Shown piece by piece: positions 35,395-44,413 of a stretch of 64,000 nucleotides of DNA. Source of the DNA: Bacillota bacterium (GTDB taxonomy: Bacteria > Bacillota > Clostridia > Christensenellales > Aristaeellaceae); contig JAEYCB010000041.1 in NCBI GenBank assembly GCA_023404345.1, positions 1-64,000 of the forward strand. The letters run 5' to 3'. The first letter of the stretch is position 1. Each line of letters opens with the position of its first letter. Position numbers and translations under genes: made by a program. The notes beneath the pieces were generated by a model. It was not told where the DNA came from, did no database searches, and was given only the letters and a program-made list of their open reading frames with translations.

Positions 35395-36150
35395 ATGAAA
35401 AGAGCGGCTGCGCTGTGCCTGGCGCTGTTCCTTACGCTTGCAGGCGCGGCCGCGCTTGCCATGGAAACTCCGCTGAATACGCAGGCGCCGGCGTTTGCCG
35501 GCGCGCTGCCTTTGGCTGATGATCTTACCGGCGAGCACGTCTGGCAGGCAGACGGCGTAACGGAGGACTGCACCCTGCGCTACCGGTATCCCCAGTTCGA
35601 AGCCTGGACGGAGGCTGACAAGGCCATCAACGCCTATTATCAGGCCATGGCACAGGACATGCAGAACCTGTCTGAGCCTGTGGATGCATCCATTGACTAT
35701 GAAGTAATGCACGATTCCAGCCGGTATGTGAGCGTGGTCCTCACTTCCACCAGTCTGGGCGGTGGCAAAGAGAGCATAAGCCTTTCGGCAGATACTTTCG
35801 CCCGCGACGGCCTTTATGCTGGCCAGCCCGTGAGCCTTTCACAGGTATTGGGGTTAGAGGAAGAGGGCGGCGAGCTCAGCGTGGGTCAGAGTGTGGCCGA
35901 ACAGCTGGCGTACGACCTGATCTGGCGTATCGTGGAGCGCGATAGCCAGAATGCCGACGGCGATTATCTGGACGGGCTGACAAAGGAACAGCTGACCGGC
36001 GCATTCAGCCCTGAATCGGACTTTTATCTGGATGAGGACGGAAATGTGGTATTCTTCATCCAGGCGGGTGAGATCGCCGGCGAGATTGCCGGCGTGCTAC
36101 GCTTTCCTTTCGCTCCTGCGGAGCTGCTCAGCGCCGTCAAGGAGCCATAA
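35395..36150 (+). CDS. Secreted DUF3298-like protein
   Basis: The 251-residue protein has a signal peptide (residues 1-22). The mature part has the pattern of the DUF3298/RsiV-type fold: an early RYPQFEAW segment, an Ala-rich helix, the beta strands YVSVVLTSTSLGG and a YAGQPVSLSQVLG element before the helical C-terminal third, then FYLDEDGNVVFFIQAGEI. Such domains occur in anti-sigma factors and in lysozyme-binding or surface proteins. Here there is no cytoplasmic domain, so a sensor role is unlikely. Probably co-transcribed with the preceding secreted protein. Confidence 0.8.
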   Translation: MKRAAALCLALFLTLAGAAALAMETPLNTQAPAFAGALPLADDLTGEHVWQADGVTEDCTLRYRYPQFEAWTEADKAINAYYQAMAQDMQNLSEPVDASIDYEVMHDSSRYVSVVLTSTSLGGGKESISLSADTFARDGLYAGQPVSLSQVLGLEEEGGELSVGQSVAEQLAYDLIWRIVERDSQNADGDYLDGLTKEQLTGAFSPESDFYLDEDGNVVFFIQAGEIAGEIAGVLRFPFAPAELLSAVKEP

Positions 36151-36159
36151 AAAAGAAAA

Positions 36160-36420
36160 AGTTTGGCGCGGGCCGCATGCGCGGACCGCGCTCAAACTGT
36201 TAAAAAATCCTTTTTGGGAGGCTTGGAGGGCCGCTGCCCTCCAAATGAAATCCGAATCCAGTGACATGTGCGGTGGATTCGGAAGCCTTGTAAAGCAAGG
36301 TTTCCTTGCGCGTTTCCCCGGCCGCGCCGTAGGCGCAGGGGAAACGTGTTTTGGCGGAAAAGATCGCCGCAGGCGAGCTTTTTCGACACGCTGGGCGCGG
36401 GCCGCATGTGCGGACCGCGC
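36160..36420. repeat. Non-coding array of at least seven stem-loops
   Basis: Between the DUF3298-like gene and the convergent SnoaL-like gene lie successive inverted repeats: 36166-36191, 36223-36244 (9 bp), 36251-36283 (10 bp), 36295-36309 (6 bp), 36311-36346 (9 bp plus inner 5 bp), 36355-36385 (14 bp with one mismatch) and 36395-36420. The first and last are near-identical 26-base copies differing at one position. No coding sequence is supported. One or more elements can act as terminator for both genes; the rest are unexplained. Confidence 0.75.
36285..36324. repeat. Copy 2 of the dispersed intergenic repeat
   Basis: This segment matches 23445-23484 at 32 of 40 positions and lies inside the stem-loop array. 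Confidence 0.55.
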
Positions 36421-36434
36421 TTTTCCTATTTCCT

Positions 36435-36806
36435 TCATTTGTTTTTATTCACTTCGTCAAGCAGCTTTTGCCGCCACGACGGCACAGGGCCATCGTCGCT
36501 CCAGTATTCGTCGATCTGGACAATTCTGTCTCCGCACAAGCGCAGGAAGGAAACCGCGTGCAACGACTGCGATTCGTCCGCTGATTGAACCAGTACCACG
36601 CAGATGGTTACATCCCCGGCATACTCTACACGCTCCAGCCCGCCCTTCCAGGCGCCGGGATAAGCACAGTTGATGCGAATAAATTCTTCAGCGGAAAAGC
36701 GCTCACCCGTGTTGGGCCAGTGAATGATGGCGTCAGGCGCGAGGAACGTGCGCATGCCGTCACTATCCTGAGAGAGAACGGACTGCCAGTAGGCGCTCAG
36801 GTTCAT
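36435..36806 (-). CDS. SnoaL-like / NTF2-fold protein
   Basis: The 123-residue cytoplasmic protein fits the NTF2-like SnoaL family: an N-terminal helix with a DSDGMRTFLAPDAIIHWPNTGERF core, a conserved FIRINCAYPGAW segment, and C-terminal strands with VSFLRLCGDRIVQIDEYW. Members serve as small-molecule isomerases, hydratases or binding proteins. Its ATG overlaps the stop of the radical SAM gene (ATGA), so the two are co-translated. No substrate can be given. Confidence 0.85.
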   Translation of the reverse strand: MNLSAYWQSVLSQDSDGMRTFLAPDAIIHWPNTGERFSAEEFIRINCAYPGAWKGGLERVEYAGDVTICVVLVQSADESQSLHAVSFLRLCGDRIVQIDEYWSDDGPVPSWRQKLLDEVNKNK

Positions 36807-38770
36807 GTGCGCCTGCCCCCTTTTCGCCCGGTTGGGGCAGTACGGCCTGCCTGCCGGGTGCTGGCGCGGTCTGCACGGCGGGAGGCAGGGATGTTCGTCC
36901 GGGCGGAAGTGTATCGCTGCGCATGAACGTTTATCCGGTCGCCCTTTTTCTGCGCTGCTCTTTCTGCTTGGGTGCGGATCGTGCGTGGCTGCACCAGCGC
37001 GTGGAGACCGAAACCGATGAGATCATCCCTGCCGCACAGACGCAGCGCTTCGCGCACCAGATCGTGGTTGGCGGGATTTCGATACTGCAAAAGGGCGCGC
37101 TGCATCGCCTTTTCATGTGGGTTCTTGGGCACATAAACCGGCTGCATGTCACGCGGGTCCAACCCGGTGTAGTACATGCAGGTGCTAAGTGTGCCGGGCG
37201 TAGGGTAGAAGTCCTGCACCTGTTCCGGATAATGCCCCGTGTCGCGCAGATACTCCGCCAGCTCCACCGCATCCCTGAGCGTGCTGCCCGGATGGCTGCT
37301 CATCAGGTAGGGCACCAGGTACTGATTGAGGCCATATTGCCGGTTGATGGCATTGTAGCGGTCCACAAAGGCCTCGTACACCTCGCGGCGGGGTTTGCCC
37401 ATCCGGCTGAGTACATTCGGGCTGATATGTTCCGGCGCGACCTTCAGCTGTCCGCTGATATGATACCGGCACAGCTCAGTCAAAAACAGGTCGCTCTTAT
37501 CGGCCATGAGATAGTCATAGCGAATGCCGGAGCGGATAAACACCTTTTTCACACCCGGAATGGCCCGCATTTTGCGAAGCAGGGATACCAGCTCGGCATG
37601 GCTCACACGCATGTGTTTGCAAGGCGTGGGGTAGAGACATTGCCGGTTTTTGCAGGCACCTTCCCGAAGCTGCCGGTCGCATGCAGGCTGGCGGAAATTG
37701 GCAGTAGGGCCGCCCACATCGTGGATGTAGCCCTTGAAATCAGGAAAGGAGGCCAGGAGGCGGGCTTCCTTCAGGAGCGATTCCTCGCTACGGGAGGATA
37801 CGATACGCCCCTGATGAAAGGTAAGGGCGCAAAAGCTGCATGCCCCAAAGCAGCCACGCACCGCACTGATGGAGAAACGCACCTCCTGTAGAGCAGGCAC
37901 GCCGCCCTGGGCGTCATACATCGGGTGAGCAAGCCGGTTGAAGGGCAGATCGTATACGCGGTCCAGCTCCTCACGCGTGAGCGGGAGAGCGGGTGGATTC
38001 TGCACCAGATAGCGCTGCGCATCCTGCTGCTGGCATAGCGCATGGCCGCGCACGGGGTCCTGCTCCTGATATTCCACCAGAAAGGCCTGGCAGTACGCTC
38101 GCTTTTCCGTGGAAACCTCAGCATGAGAAGGCAATAGCAGCGCGTCCCTGGGAGGCTGCTTGGCCATGTAGCACACGCCGCGCAGCTGGGGCAGCTCATG
38201 CGCAGGCATGCCGCGGCGGACCCAGTCGCAGCAGTCCAGAATGGTATTTTCGCCCATACCGTAGAGCAGGAGCGTAGCGGCGCTGTCCACCAGCACGCTG
38301 CGGCGCACCTTGTTGTCCCAATAATCATAGTGCGAAAAGCGGCGCAGCGAGGCTTCCACCCCGCCGATGAGCACCGGCACACCGGGATAGGCCTCATGGA
38401 TGCGGTTGCAATACACGGTGACCGCGCGGTCAGGCCGCAAGCCGGCACGCCCGCCGGGAGCATATACGTCAGTATTTCGCCGCTTACGCGCGACGGTGTA
38501 GTGATTGACCATGCTGTCGATCACGCCGGAGGAAACCAGAAAGCCAAGCTTCGGTCTGCCAAAGCGCTTGAATGCCTCCGCACTGTGGTATTCCGGCAGG
38601 CAGAGCATGGCCACGCGGTACCCTGCTGCCTCCAGCACACGACCGATGATGGCGTGGCCAAAGGAGGGATGATCTACGTACGCCTCGCCTACGGCATAGA
38701 CAAAATCCGGCGCATCCCAGCCCAGTTGGGCAACCTCCTCAGGCGTGACGGGCAAAAAGGAGCCTGGCAT
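36803..38770 (-). CDS. YgiQ-family radical SAM protein
   Basis: The 655-residue protein has an N-terminal cobalamin-binding-like domain, followed by the radical SAM cluster motif CFGACSFC near residue 308, which binds a 4Fe-4S cluster to cleave S-adenosylmethionine. Family-specific segments include PGGRAGLRPDRA, IGGVEASLRR and DVGGPTANF. The C-terminal DUF3362-type region ends in a basic disordered tail rich in Arg and Ala. The ATG at 38770 follows GGAGG. The reaction of YgiQ proteins is not established. The following SnoaL-like gene is translationally coupled. Confidence 0.93.
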   Translation of the reverse strand: MPGSFLPVTPEEVAQLGWDAPDFVYAVGEAYVDHPSFGHAIIGRVLEAAGYRVAMLCLPEYHSAEAFKRFGRPKLGFLVSSGVIDSMVNHYTVARKRRNTDVYAPGGRAGLRPDRAVTVYCNRIHEAYPGVPVLIGGVEASLRRFSHYDYWDNKVRRSVLVDSAATLLLYGMGENTILDCCDWVRRGMPAHELPQLRGVCYMAKQPPRDALLLPSHAEVSTEKRAYCQAFLVEYQEQDPVRGHALCQQQDAQRYLVQNPPALPLTREELDRVYDLPFNRLAHPMYDAQGGVPALQEVRFSISAVRGCFGACSFCALTFHQGRIVSSRSEESLLKEARLLASFPDFKGYIHDVGGPTANFRQPACDRQLREGACKNRQCLYPTPCKHMRVSHAELVSLLRKMRAIPGVKKVFIRSGIRYDYLMADKSDLFLTELCRYHISGQLKVAPEHISPNVLSRMGKPRREVYEAFVDRYNAINRQYGLNQYLVPYLMSSHPGSTLRDAVELAEYLRDTGHYPEQVQDFYPTPGTLSTCMYYTGLDPRDMQPVYVPKNPHEKAMQRALLQYRNPANHDLVREALRLCGRDDLIGFGLHALVQPRTIRTQAERAAQKKGDRINVHAQRYTSARTNIPASRRADRASTRQAGRTAPTGRKGGRRT

Positions 38771-38802
38771 CGCGGTGCACCTCCAAAGATTGAGATGCAC
38801 CC

Positions 38803-38811
38803 ATTATAGCA
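38803..38811 (-). promoter_or_regulatory. Extended -10 promoter of the radical SAM gene
   Basis: On the minus strand TGC-TATAAT (38811-38803) is a perfect extended -10 element; no good -35 match is present. Transcription would start about 25 bases before the ATG. Confidence 0.5.
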
Positions 38812-38833
38812 TATTTTAGCGCTTTGCCGCGCA

Positions 38834-39472
38834 TCAGACGGGAAAAAACAACCATTGGGTGAAGATGCGCTCCATATCCCAGGTCAGGCTGAGGGTGTCG
38901 GAGGGCTGCGCCTCTACTGCGTCGGAGGAAATCGCCAGACATAGTTGAGGAAACAGTACGCACCACCAGTTTTGCCCCTGCCCGCTGCCCAGCGTTACGC
39001 GCAAGGCGCGATAGTCTCCCTCCGGCAGTGTGACCTGTCCGTAGGTTTTGGCCGGGAGCGTCAAAACACCGGCCTGGGCAGTGACGGAGCCGGTGAAACC
39101 GTTTTCGCGGGCGCATGCCAGCGCCGCCTCCTCCATTTGAGTTACATGGGTCAAAAGCGTTTCGTACACTGTGGCCGCATCAGTTCGGGAGGCGTCCACC
39201 AGCATTTCGCCAAAAGCGGCGATCAGCGCGTCCCGCACACACAGCTTGACACGCTGACTTTCCACGTCGTCACCGTCGGCCAGAATGTGCAGGCGGATGA
39301 TCTCGCCATTTTTAAATGCTTCCAGCAGGGACTGCTCCTCCGGGGTGTATTCCGCGACCTCGCCCAATGAATGGAGCGGCCAGAGCAACACCAATAAAAA
39401 AGCCGCGGCGCAGACCAGCGCCAGCACGGCATTGAGCCACAGGGAACGCCGCGGGTGAAGCCTTCGGAGCAT
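38834..39472 (-). CDS. spoIIR: Stage II sporulation protein R (SpoIIR)
   Basis: SpoIIR is the forespore-secreted signal that triggers SpoIIGA to process pro-SigmaE in the mother cell. The 212-residue product has an N-terminal export helix (about residues 14-34), then the family motifs RLHILADGDD, VRDALIAAFGE, PEGDYRALRV and GQGQNWWCVLFP, which is diagnostic. The ATG at 39472 is favoured because GGAGG is 7 bases upstream; in-frame ATG (39478) and GTG (39487) are less well placed. A SigF promoter is expected upstream but I see only partial matches. It is divergent from the YugP-type gene. Confidence 0.93.
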   Translation of the reverse strand: MLRRLHPRRSLWLNAVLALVCAAAFLLVLLWPLHSLGEVAEYTPEEQSLLEAFKNGEIIRLHILADGDDVESQRVKLCVRDALIAAFGEMLVDASRTDAATVYETLLTHVTQMEEAALACARENGFTGSVTAQAGVLTLPAKTYGQVTLPEGDYRALRVTLGSGQGQNWWCVLFPQLCLAISSDAVEAQPSDTLSLTWDMERIFTQWLFFPV

Positions 39473-39554
39473 AAGCATCCCTCCCACCTATAGCCTGCCC
39501 GCAGCCCGGGTGAGGTATACGCGGCGGAAAAACGACATTTCAGCAGCCGGCGGG

Positions 39555-39582
39555 TTGAATTTCCGTCAAAATGGTGTATGCT
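39555..39582 (+). promoter_or_regulatory. Candidate SigA promoter of the YugP-type gene
   Basis: TTGAAT at 39555-39560 and TATGCT at 39577-39582 are 16 bases apart, about 35 bases before the predicted transcript leader's ribosome site. Confidence 0.45.
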
Positions 39583-39625
39583 AAGCATGGGTCGTTCCAC
39601 AAACGCCCAGCGAGGAGGATAACAA

Positions 39626-40309
39626 TTGTTCTATTGGGATTGGACCATGATTCTTGTCATTCCCGGCCTGATTCTGGGTCTGTGGGCACAGATGCGGGTT
39701 TCGTCCGCCTTCAAAAAGTACAGCGCCGTTCATGCGCGCAGTGGCATGAGCGCGGAGGAGGCAGCCCGATCGATACTCAACGAGGGCGGATGCGGAAACG
39801 TAAGCGTACGAACGGTTTCCGGCAACCTGACAGACCACTATGACCCGCGAAGCAATACGCTGCGTCTGAGCGATGGCGTGTATGGCTCCACCAGCGTGGC
39901 GGCCATCGGTGTAGCGGCGCATGAGTGCGGACATGCCATGCAGCAGCATGAAGGATATGGACCTCTCAAGCTGCGCAGTGCGCTTGTGCCGGTGGTCAAT
40001 CTGGGCAGCAACCTGTATTTTCCTATTTTCCTGATGGGCCTTCTGTTCAGCTGGGAGCCGCTGATCTATGTGGGCATTGCCTGCTTTTCGCTCACGCTGC
40101 TATTCTCACTGGTTACGCTGCCGGTGGAGTTTAACGCCAGCGGACGGGCGCTGCGCGTGCTGGAGCAGCAGGGCTATCTGAGCAGCGAGGAGATGGACGG
40201 CGCTCGTGCCGTGCTGAATGCAGCAGCCATGACCTATGTGGCGGCCGCTATCAGCAGCCTGCTGCAGCTGGTGCGTCTGCTCGTCATTGCGCGCAACCGC
40301 AGAGATTGA
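39626..40309 (+). CDS. YugP-family zinc metallopeptidase
   Basis: The 227-residue membrane protease has an N-terminal helix, the zinc motif HECGH near residue 98 in AAHECGHAMQQ, and three more hydrophobic helices (about 110-130, 135-165, 200-225), matching the YugP family. The start is TTG at 39626, chosen because AGGAGG at 39613-39618 is ideally spaced; the next ATG (about 39647) would lose part of the first helix. A nuclease-helicase gene follows after 27 bases with its own strong ribosome site. The substrate is unknown. Confidence 0.9.
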   Translation: MFYWDWTMILVIPGLILGLWAQMRVSSAFKKYSAVHARSGMSAEEAARSILNEGGCGNVSVRTVSGNLTDHYDPRSNTLRLSDGVYGSTSVAAIGVAAHECGHAMQQHEGYGPLKLRSALVPVVNLGSNLYFPIFLMGLLFSWEPLIYVGIACFSLTLLFSLVTLPVEFNASGRALRVLEQQGYLSSEEMDGARAVLNAAAMTYVAAAISSLLQLVRLLVIARNRRD

Positions 40310-40336
40310 CCAAACCTGAAAAGGAGGGCCACAGCC

Positions 40337-42649
40337 GTGGGAGAAACGTTTCGGGTCTCCGTGCGCGAGCTGGTGGCCTTTTCTTATTTTCCGCCCGATA
40401 TTACCCCGGTAGAGGATGCGGAGCGCATGCTGGCCGGCGGACGGGCACATCGGGCGCGCCAGGCCGGTGCAGGCGGTGAAAGCGAAAAGAGCCTTCGTCA
40501 CACCTTTGCCTGCCTGGACGCGGACGTGACCGTCTATGGGCGGATGGACCTGTTTGAGGATGGCGACGTGCCCTTCGTGGAGGAAATCAAGCTGGGCTCG
40601 CAGGCACACCCGGAGCCGCTGCCGGAGCACTGGGCCCAGGCAGTGTGCTACGGCGCAATGCTTGCGCAGGAAAAGCCCTGCAAGCGGGTACGGTTGTGCG
40701 TGTGCTATGTGGACGAGGCAGGGGAGGCGCTCTCCCGCCATGAGGAAACGCTGGACCGGGAAGGCCTGACCGCCGCGCTGCAAAGCCTGCTGGAACCATG
40801 GACAGCCTGGGCCCTGCACGAAAGCGCCTACCGGCGTGAACGGGACGCGAGCCTTCAGACCCTTGCTTTTCCTTACGAAACCTACCGAAAGGGCCAGCGT
40901 GAGCTGGCTGTACAGGTGTACACCGCCGTTCGGCGTAAAAAACGGCTCTTTGCCAGCTTGCCCACTGGCACGGGTAAGAGCGTAGCGGTGCTGTATCCCG
41001 CGCTCAAGGCTCTTGGGGAAGGGCTGACCGGCAAGGTGCTGTATCTGACGGCACGCAACACCGCGCGCCAAAGCCCTATCCATGCACTTGAACGCATGTA
41101 CCGGCAAGGCATGCGTGCCCGTTGCACCGTTCTCACCGCCAAGGAAAAGCTATGCCCCGCGCCCACACGCTGCCATCCGGACTTCTGTCCCCGTGCCAGG
41201 GGACACTACCTGCGCCAGGGGGACGCGGTGGACGAGCTGCTGGCTTGCACGGATGAGGTATGGACTGACGAGCGCATCCTCCGGACAGCAGAGCGTCACA
41301 ACGTGTGCCCCTTTGAACTGGCCCTTGCGCTGGTGGATGTGGCCGACCTGGTCCTGATGGACCTCAACTATGCTTTTGATCCCTTTGCACAGGTCAAACG
41401 TCTGTTTCAGCATCGGCGGGATATGACGCTGCTGGTGGATGAGGCACATCATGCCGTGGAGCGCGTGCGCGACAGCCTTTCAGGTGAGCTGGACAGCCGG
41501 GAACTGGTTCGCCTGCGTGCTCAGCACGGCAAGCGTGTGGGAAGAAAAACGCCGTATTACCGTGCGTTGACGGCACTGATCCATGAGTTGCGTGCACTGG
41601 GCGAGGGGGAGACTCCCCCTTTTGAGCGTACGCTGGACATGCTGCCGGAGGGCGTCACGCAAAGGGCGGAGGAGGCGTTTGGCCTCGCCGTGCAACAATT
41701 GGCATGGGGCGGGGATGCGGAGGCGGTGGACGCTGTGCGCATGCTGATGGGCTTTCGGTATGCGGCAGCACATTTGGATGAGGACTACGCCGTGCTGCTG
41801 GAGGGGCGGGGACGCGAGCGGGTGCTTACGCTGTACTGCCTGTTGCCGGGCAAGGAAATCGCGCGCGTGACACGTGGACTTCGGGGTTCGGTCTTCTTTT
41901 CGGCCACGCTCACGCCGCTGCCTGCCATGAAACGGCTGCTTGGAGGCGAAGAGGAGGACGCCTGTTTCGCATTGACCTCGCCGTTTGATCCGCGTCATCT
42001 GGCAGTGGTGCGCAGACGCGTGCATACTGGTTATGACCGGCGCGAAAGCACCGCAAAGCAGATCGCGGACGCGCTGTGCGAGCTGACAGCGGCGCGGCCA
42101 GGAAGCTACATTGCCTATTTTCCCAGCTATGCCTATCTGAAGCTGGTTCAAGATTGCCTGGAGGAAACGGACGGCCTGCCGCCGCTGCTGGTACAGCGCC
42201 GCGACATGGCTGGGGACGAGCAGCTTGCCTTTCTGGAGGCATTTGAAAAGGAAAAAGGCCCCAAGCTGGGACTGTGCGTGCTGGGAGGGCTGTACAGCGA
42301 GGGCATTGATCTGCCTGGCGAGCGCCTGATCGGCGCGGCGGTGATCGGCATGGGCCTGCCCGTGCCCAGCGCGCGCTTGGCCGCTGTGCGCGCGTGCTAT
42401 GAGCGGCATTTTGGCGACGGGTTTGGCTACGCCTGCCGCATTCCGGGCATGCACAAGGTATTGCAGGCGGCCGGGCGCGTGGTGCGGTCCGAGACTGACC
42501 GGGGGATTGTGCTGCTGTTGGACGAACGCTACTATGATCCTGCCTATGCGGCGCTGCTGCCCGCGGACTGGCAGCTGTGCGACGGGGATATCGCCCTGGC
42601 CGCGCAAAGACTGGAGGAAACGGCATGCAAAAGAGGGGGAAAAGGATGA
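40337..42649 (+). CDS. DinG/Rad3-type helicase with N-terminal PD-(D/E)XK nuclease-like domain
   Basis: The 770-residue protein combines two parts. Residues 1-150 show a Cas4/RecB-like nuclease core: YGRMDLF, then FVEEIK, giving the D..ExK metal site. The rest is an iron-sulfur superfamily 2 helicase: Walker A in PTGTGKS (about residue 213), four Cys in the KLCP...C...FCP and CPFEL region (about 272-325), DEAHH near 366, YSEGIDLPGERL and GRVVRSETDRG near the C-terminus. Such enzymes unwind 5'-tailed DNA or R-loops in repair. Start GTG at 40337 follows AAGGAGG. The last 25 bases overlap the TraB-family gene. Confidence 0.9.
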   Translation: MGETFRVSVRELVAFSYFPPDITPVEDAERMLAGGRAHRARQAGAGGESEKSLRHTFACLDADVTVYGRMDLFEDGDVPFVEEIKLGSQAHPEPLPEHWAQAVCYGAMLAQEKPCKRVRLCVCYVDEAGEALSRHEETLDREGLTAALQSLLEPWTAWALHESAYRRERDASLQTLAFPYETYRKGQRELAVQVYTAVRRKKRLFASLPTGTGKSVAVLYPALKALGEGLTGKVLYLTARNTARQSPIHALERMYRQGMRARCTVLTAKEKLCPAPTRCHPDFCPRARGHYLRQGDAVDELLACTDEVWTDERILRTAERHNVCPFELALALVDVADLVLMDLNYAFDPFAQVKRLFQHRRDMTLLVDEAHHAVERVRDSLSGELDSRELVRLRAQHGKRVGRKTPYYRALTALIHELRALGEGETPPFERTLDMLPEGVTQRAEEAFGLAVQQLAWGGDAEAVDAVRMLMGFRYAAAHLDEDYAVLLEGRGRERVLTLYCLLPGKEIARVTRGLRGSVFFSATLTPLPAMKRLLGGEEEDACFALTSPFDPRHLAVVRRRVHTGYDRRESTAKQIADALCELTAARPGSYIAYFPSYAYLKLVQDCLEETDGLPPLLVQRRDMAGDEQLAFLEAFEKEKGPKLGLCVLGGLYSEGIDLPGERLIGAAVIGMGLPVPSARLAAVRACYERHFGDGFGYACRIPGMHKVLQAAGRVVRSETDRGIVLLLDERYYDPAYAALLPADWQLCDGDIALAAQRLEETACKRGGKG

Positions 42650-43581
42650 CAGCCCTTGCGCTGGCGCTGCTTTTGGCCCTGGGTGCGGGCGGATGCGCTC
42701 CGCGACGGGAAGGAAGCGCCGGCATCATGTACCGTGTGACCGGTGGAAAAAACGATCTGTATCTGCTGGGCAGCATCCATGTAGGCAGCAAGGACATGTA
42801 CCCCATGGGCCGCCATATTCTGGATGCGCTTGAGGCGGCGGATATACTGGCCTTTGAGTGCGACACCCAAAGTGCGCAGGCGCAAGCCGTTTATCAGGAG
42901 TTGATGCGCTGTCCCGAAGGCGAAAGTCTGAAAAGCATGGTGAGCACGGACACGTATGCGTTGGTCAATCAGGCCGCGCAGAAAGCGGGCTACCTGATGA
43001 GCAGTCTGAACACACTAAAACCATGGGCTGTGATGAGTTTGCTCAATGCCGAGGCAGTGACTGCCACCCTGGGGGCGCGCGGCAGCAAAGCATCCGTTTC
43101 TCTGGGTGTGGAAGAACAGGTGCGCAAGCTGAGCGACGGTAAACCGGAGGTATGGCTGGAGGACACCCGTGCCGAGCTGGAAGTGCTGGACGGCCTGAGT
43201 CCGGCGCTTCAGGAATCTTTGCTGCAATCTACCTGCCGCGTGATTTTGGAACCGGATAGCGCCACAGGCATGGATGGGGCCATTGACCAATGGCCGCAAT
43301 GGTGGCGTGCAGGGGATGCGGAAGCTTTTTCCAGCGCCTATCTGGACGGCATGGCTGCCGAACCCGATGAGAACCTGGCCAGGGAATACCACGATGCGCT
43401 GGTTACCCAGCGCAACGCGCGCATGGCCCGCCGCATGGCCGGATGGCTTGAGGCGGAAGAAAATAGCGATTATTTTGTAACCCTGGGCCTTTTGCACCTG
43501 GTGCTTGACGGAGACAGCGTTTTGACCTGTCTTGAAGAGATGGGATATACTGTGGAGCGCATCCTGCCGGAGAATGTTTGA
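42625..43581 (+). CDS. TraB/GumN-family lipoprotein
   Basis: The 318-residue protein carries a lipoprotein signal with GAGGC (Cys at about residue 24), so it is probably anchored outside the membrane. The TraB/GumN domain shows LYLLGSIHVG, ADILAFECD, LNTLKPWAV and a C-terminal FVTLGLLHLVLDG with the second conserved GxxH-like element. This family shares a fold with metal-dependent proteases such as Tiki and pheromone-shutdown proteins. The ATG at 42625 lies within the helicase gene and follows GGAGG. Confidence 0.9.
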   Translation: MQKRGKRMTALALALLLALGAGGCAPRREGSAGIMYRVTGGKNDLYLLGSIHVGSKDMYPMGRHILDALEAADILAFECDTQSAQAQAVYQELMRCPEGESLKSMVSTDTYALVNQAAQKAGYLMSSLNTLKPWAVMSLLNAEAVTATLGARGSKASVSLGVEEQVRKLSDGKPEVWLEDTRAELEVLDGLSPALQESLLQSTCRVILEPDSATGMDGAIDQWPQWWRAGDAEAFSSAYLDGMAAEPDENLAREYHDALVTQRNARMARRMAGWLEAEENSDYFVTLGLLHLVLDGDSVLTCLEEMGYTVERILPENV

Positions 43582-43703
43582 AAGCCGCGTCTTTTTTTCC
43601 GCACGCGTTTCCTGCGCCGTCATACTGTATGAGTGAACGGCGCAAGGGACGCTGCCATGCCAAAGCCTCCCTGCGGCCGACGAACAATGAAGGAGGCGTG
43701 CCA

Positions 43704-44396
43704 ATGTCTTTTTACTCTTACAAAAACGCCAACCCCTGTTGCTGCCCCGGCACCATCACCAATGGCAGCGCGCTGGACGGACTGCAGGAAAAGGTATGCG
43801 TACAGGTCAAGCGCGTATACGACAGCTGCCTGCAGCAGGAACAGCTGGATGACAAGGAAGTGACCATCACCAGCTACGCCATGGTGGCCAACAACTGCTG
43901 CAGCTGCAACTGCTGCTGCGATGACGCCACTGAAACCGTGCCCCCCACCAGCCCGCCCGTGCCGCCCATCACGTTCGAAAGCTGCCGTTCCACCACCACG
44001 GAAGGCACCATCCGCAATCTGTCCGTGGAACGCCTGTGCGACCGTCCCTGCTTTGCCCGCGTGCGCTGCAAGATCGACGTGCCTATCGACATCCTGTTTG
44101 TGGATAGTCGCTGCGTAGAGTACATCGGCAAGGGCGTTATTACGGTGGATAAAGACGTCCTTCTGTCCATCCCCGACGAATCCATCGTGCCCTACTGCCT
44201 GGAGAGCATGGTCAGCGCCATTTGCGTGGCCGGTACCTATGAAGGCAACAACAAGTTCAAGCTGACGGTATGCGTGACGGTTATCCTGAAGGTGTTGGCT
44301 CAGGTGGAAATCCTGATTCCCTCCTATGGCTTCTGCCCCATCCCGCCCTGCGAGGAATTCGCGGAGAACGTATGCGACGAACTGTACTTCCCATGA
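43704..44396 (+). CDS. Cysteine-rich protein of unknown function at the prophage border
   Basis: The 230-residue protein has no signal peptide. It has a Cys triplet near residue 10 (NPCCCPG), a dense cluster NNCCSCNCCCDD near residues 55-66, a Pro/Thr linker, then a beta-rich domain of about 150 residues with scattered Cys. Conserved-looking text such as VCVQVKRVYDSCLQQEQLDD suggests a clostridial family. Cys clusters of this kind are common in spore-coat or exosporium proteins, but that is only compositional reasoning. The ATG at 43704 follows AGGAGG. The gene ends 17 bases from the holin gene of the prophage. Confidence 0.8.
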   Translation: MSFYSYKNANPCCCPGTITNGSALDGLQEKVCVQVKRVYDSCLQQEQLDDKEVTITSYAMVANNCCSCNCCCDDATETVPPTSPPVPPITFESCRSTTTEGTIRNLSVERLCDRPCFARVRCKIDVPIDILFVDSRCVEYIGKGVITVDKDVLLSIPDESIVPYCLESMVSAICVAGTYEGNNKFKLTVCVTVILKVLAQVEILIPSYGFCPIPPCEEFAENVCDELYFP

Positions 44397-44413
44397 TACC
44401 GTTGAAATATAAT

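Noticed and set aside
36150..36435. Possible CRISPR array or small coding genes in the stem-loop region
   Set aside because: Hairpins differ from one another, spacing is irregular and there are no equal direct repeats with unique spacers; the open frames have no ribosome sites.
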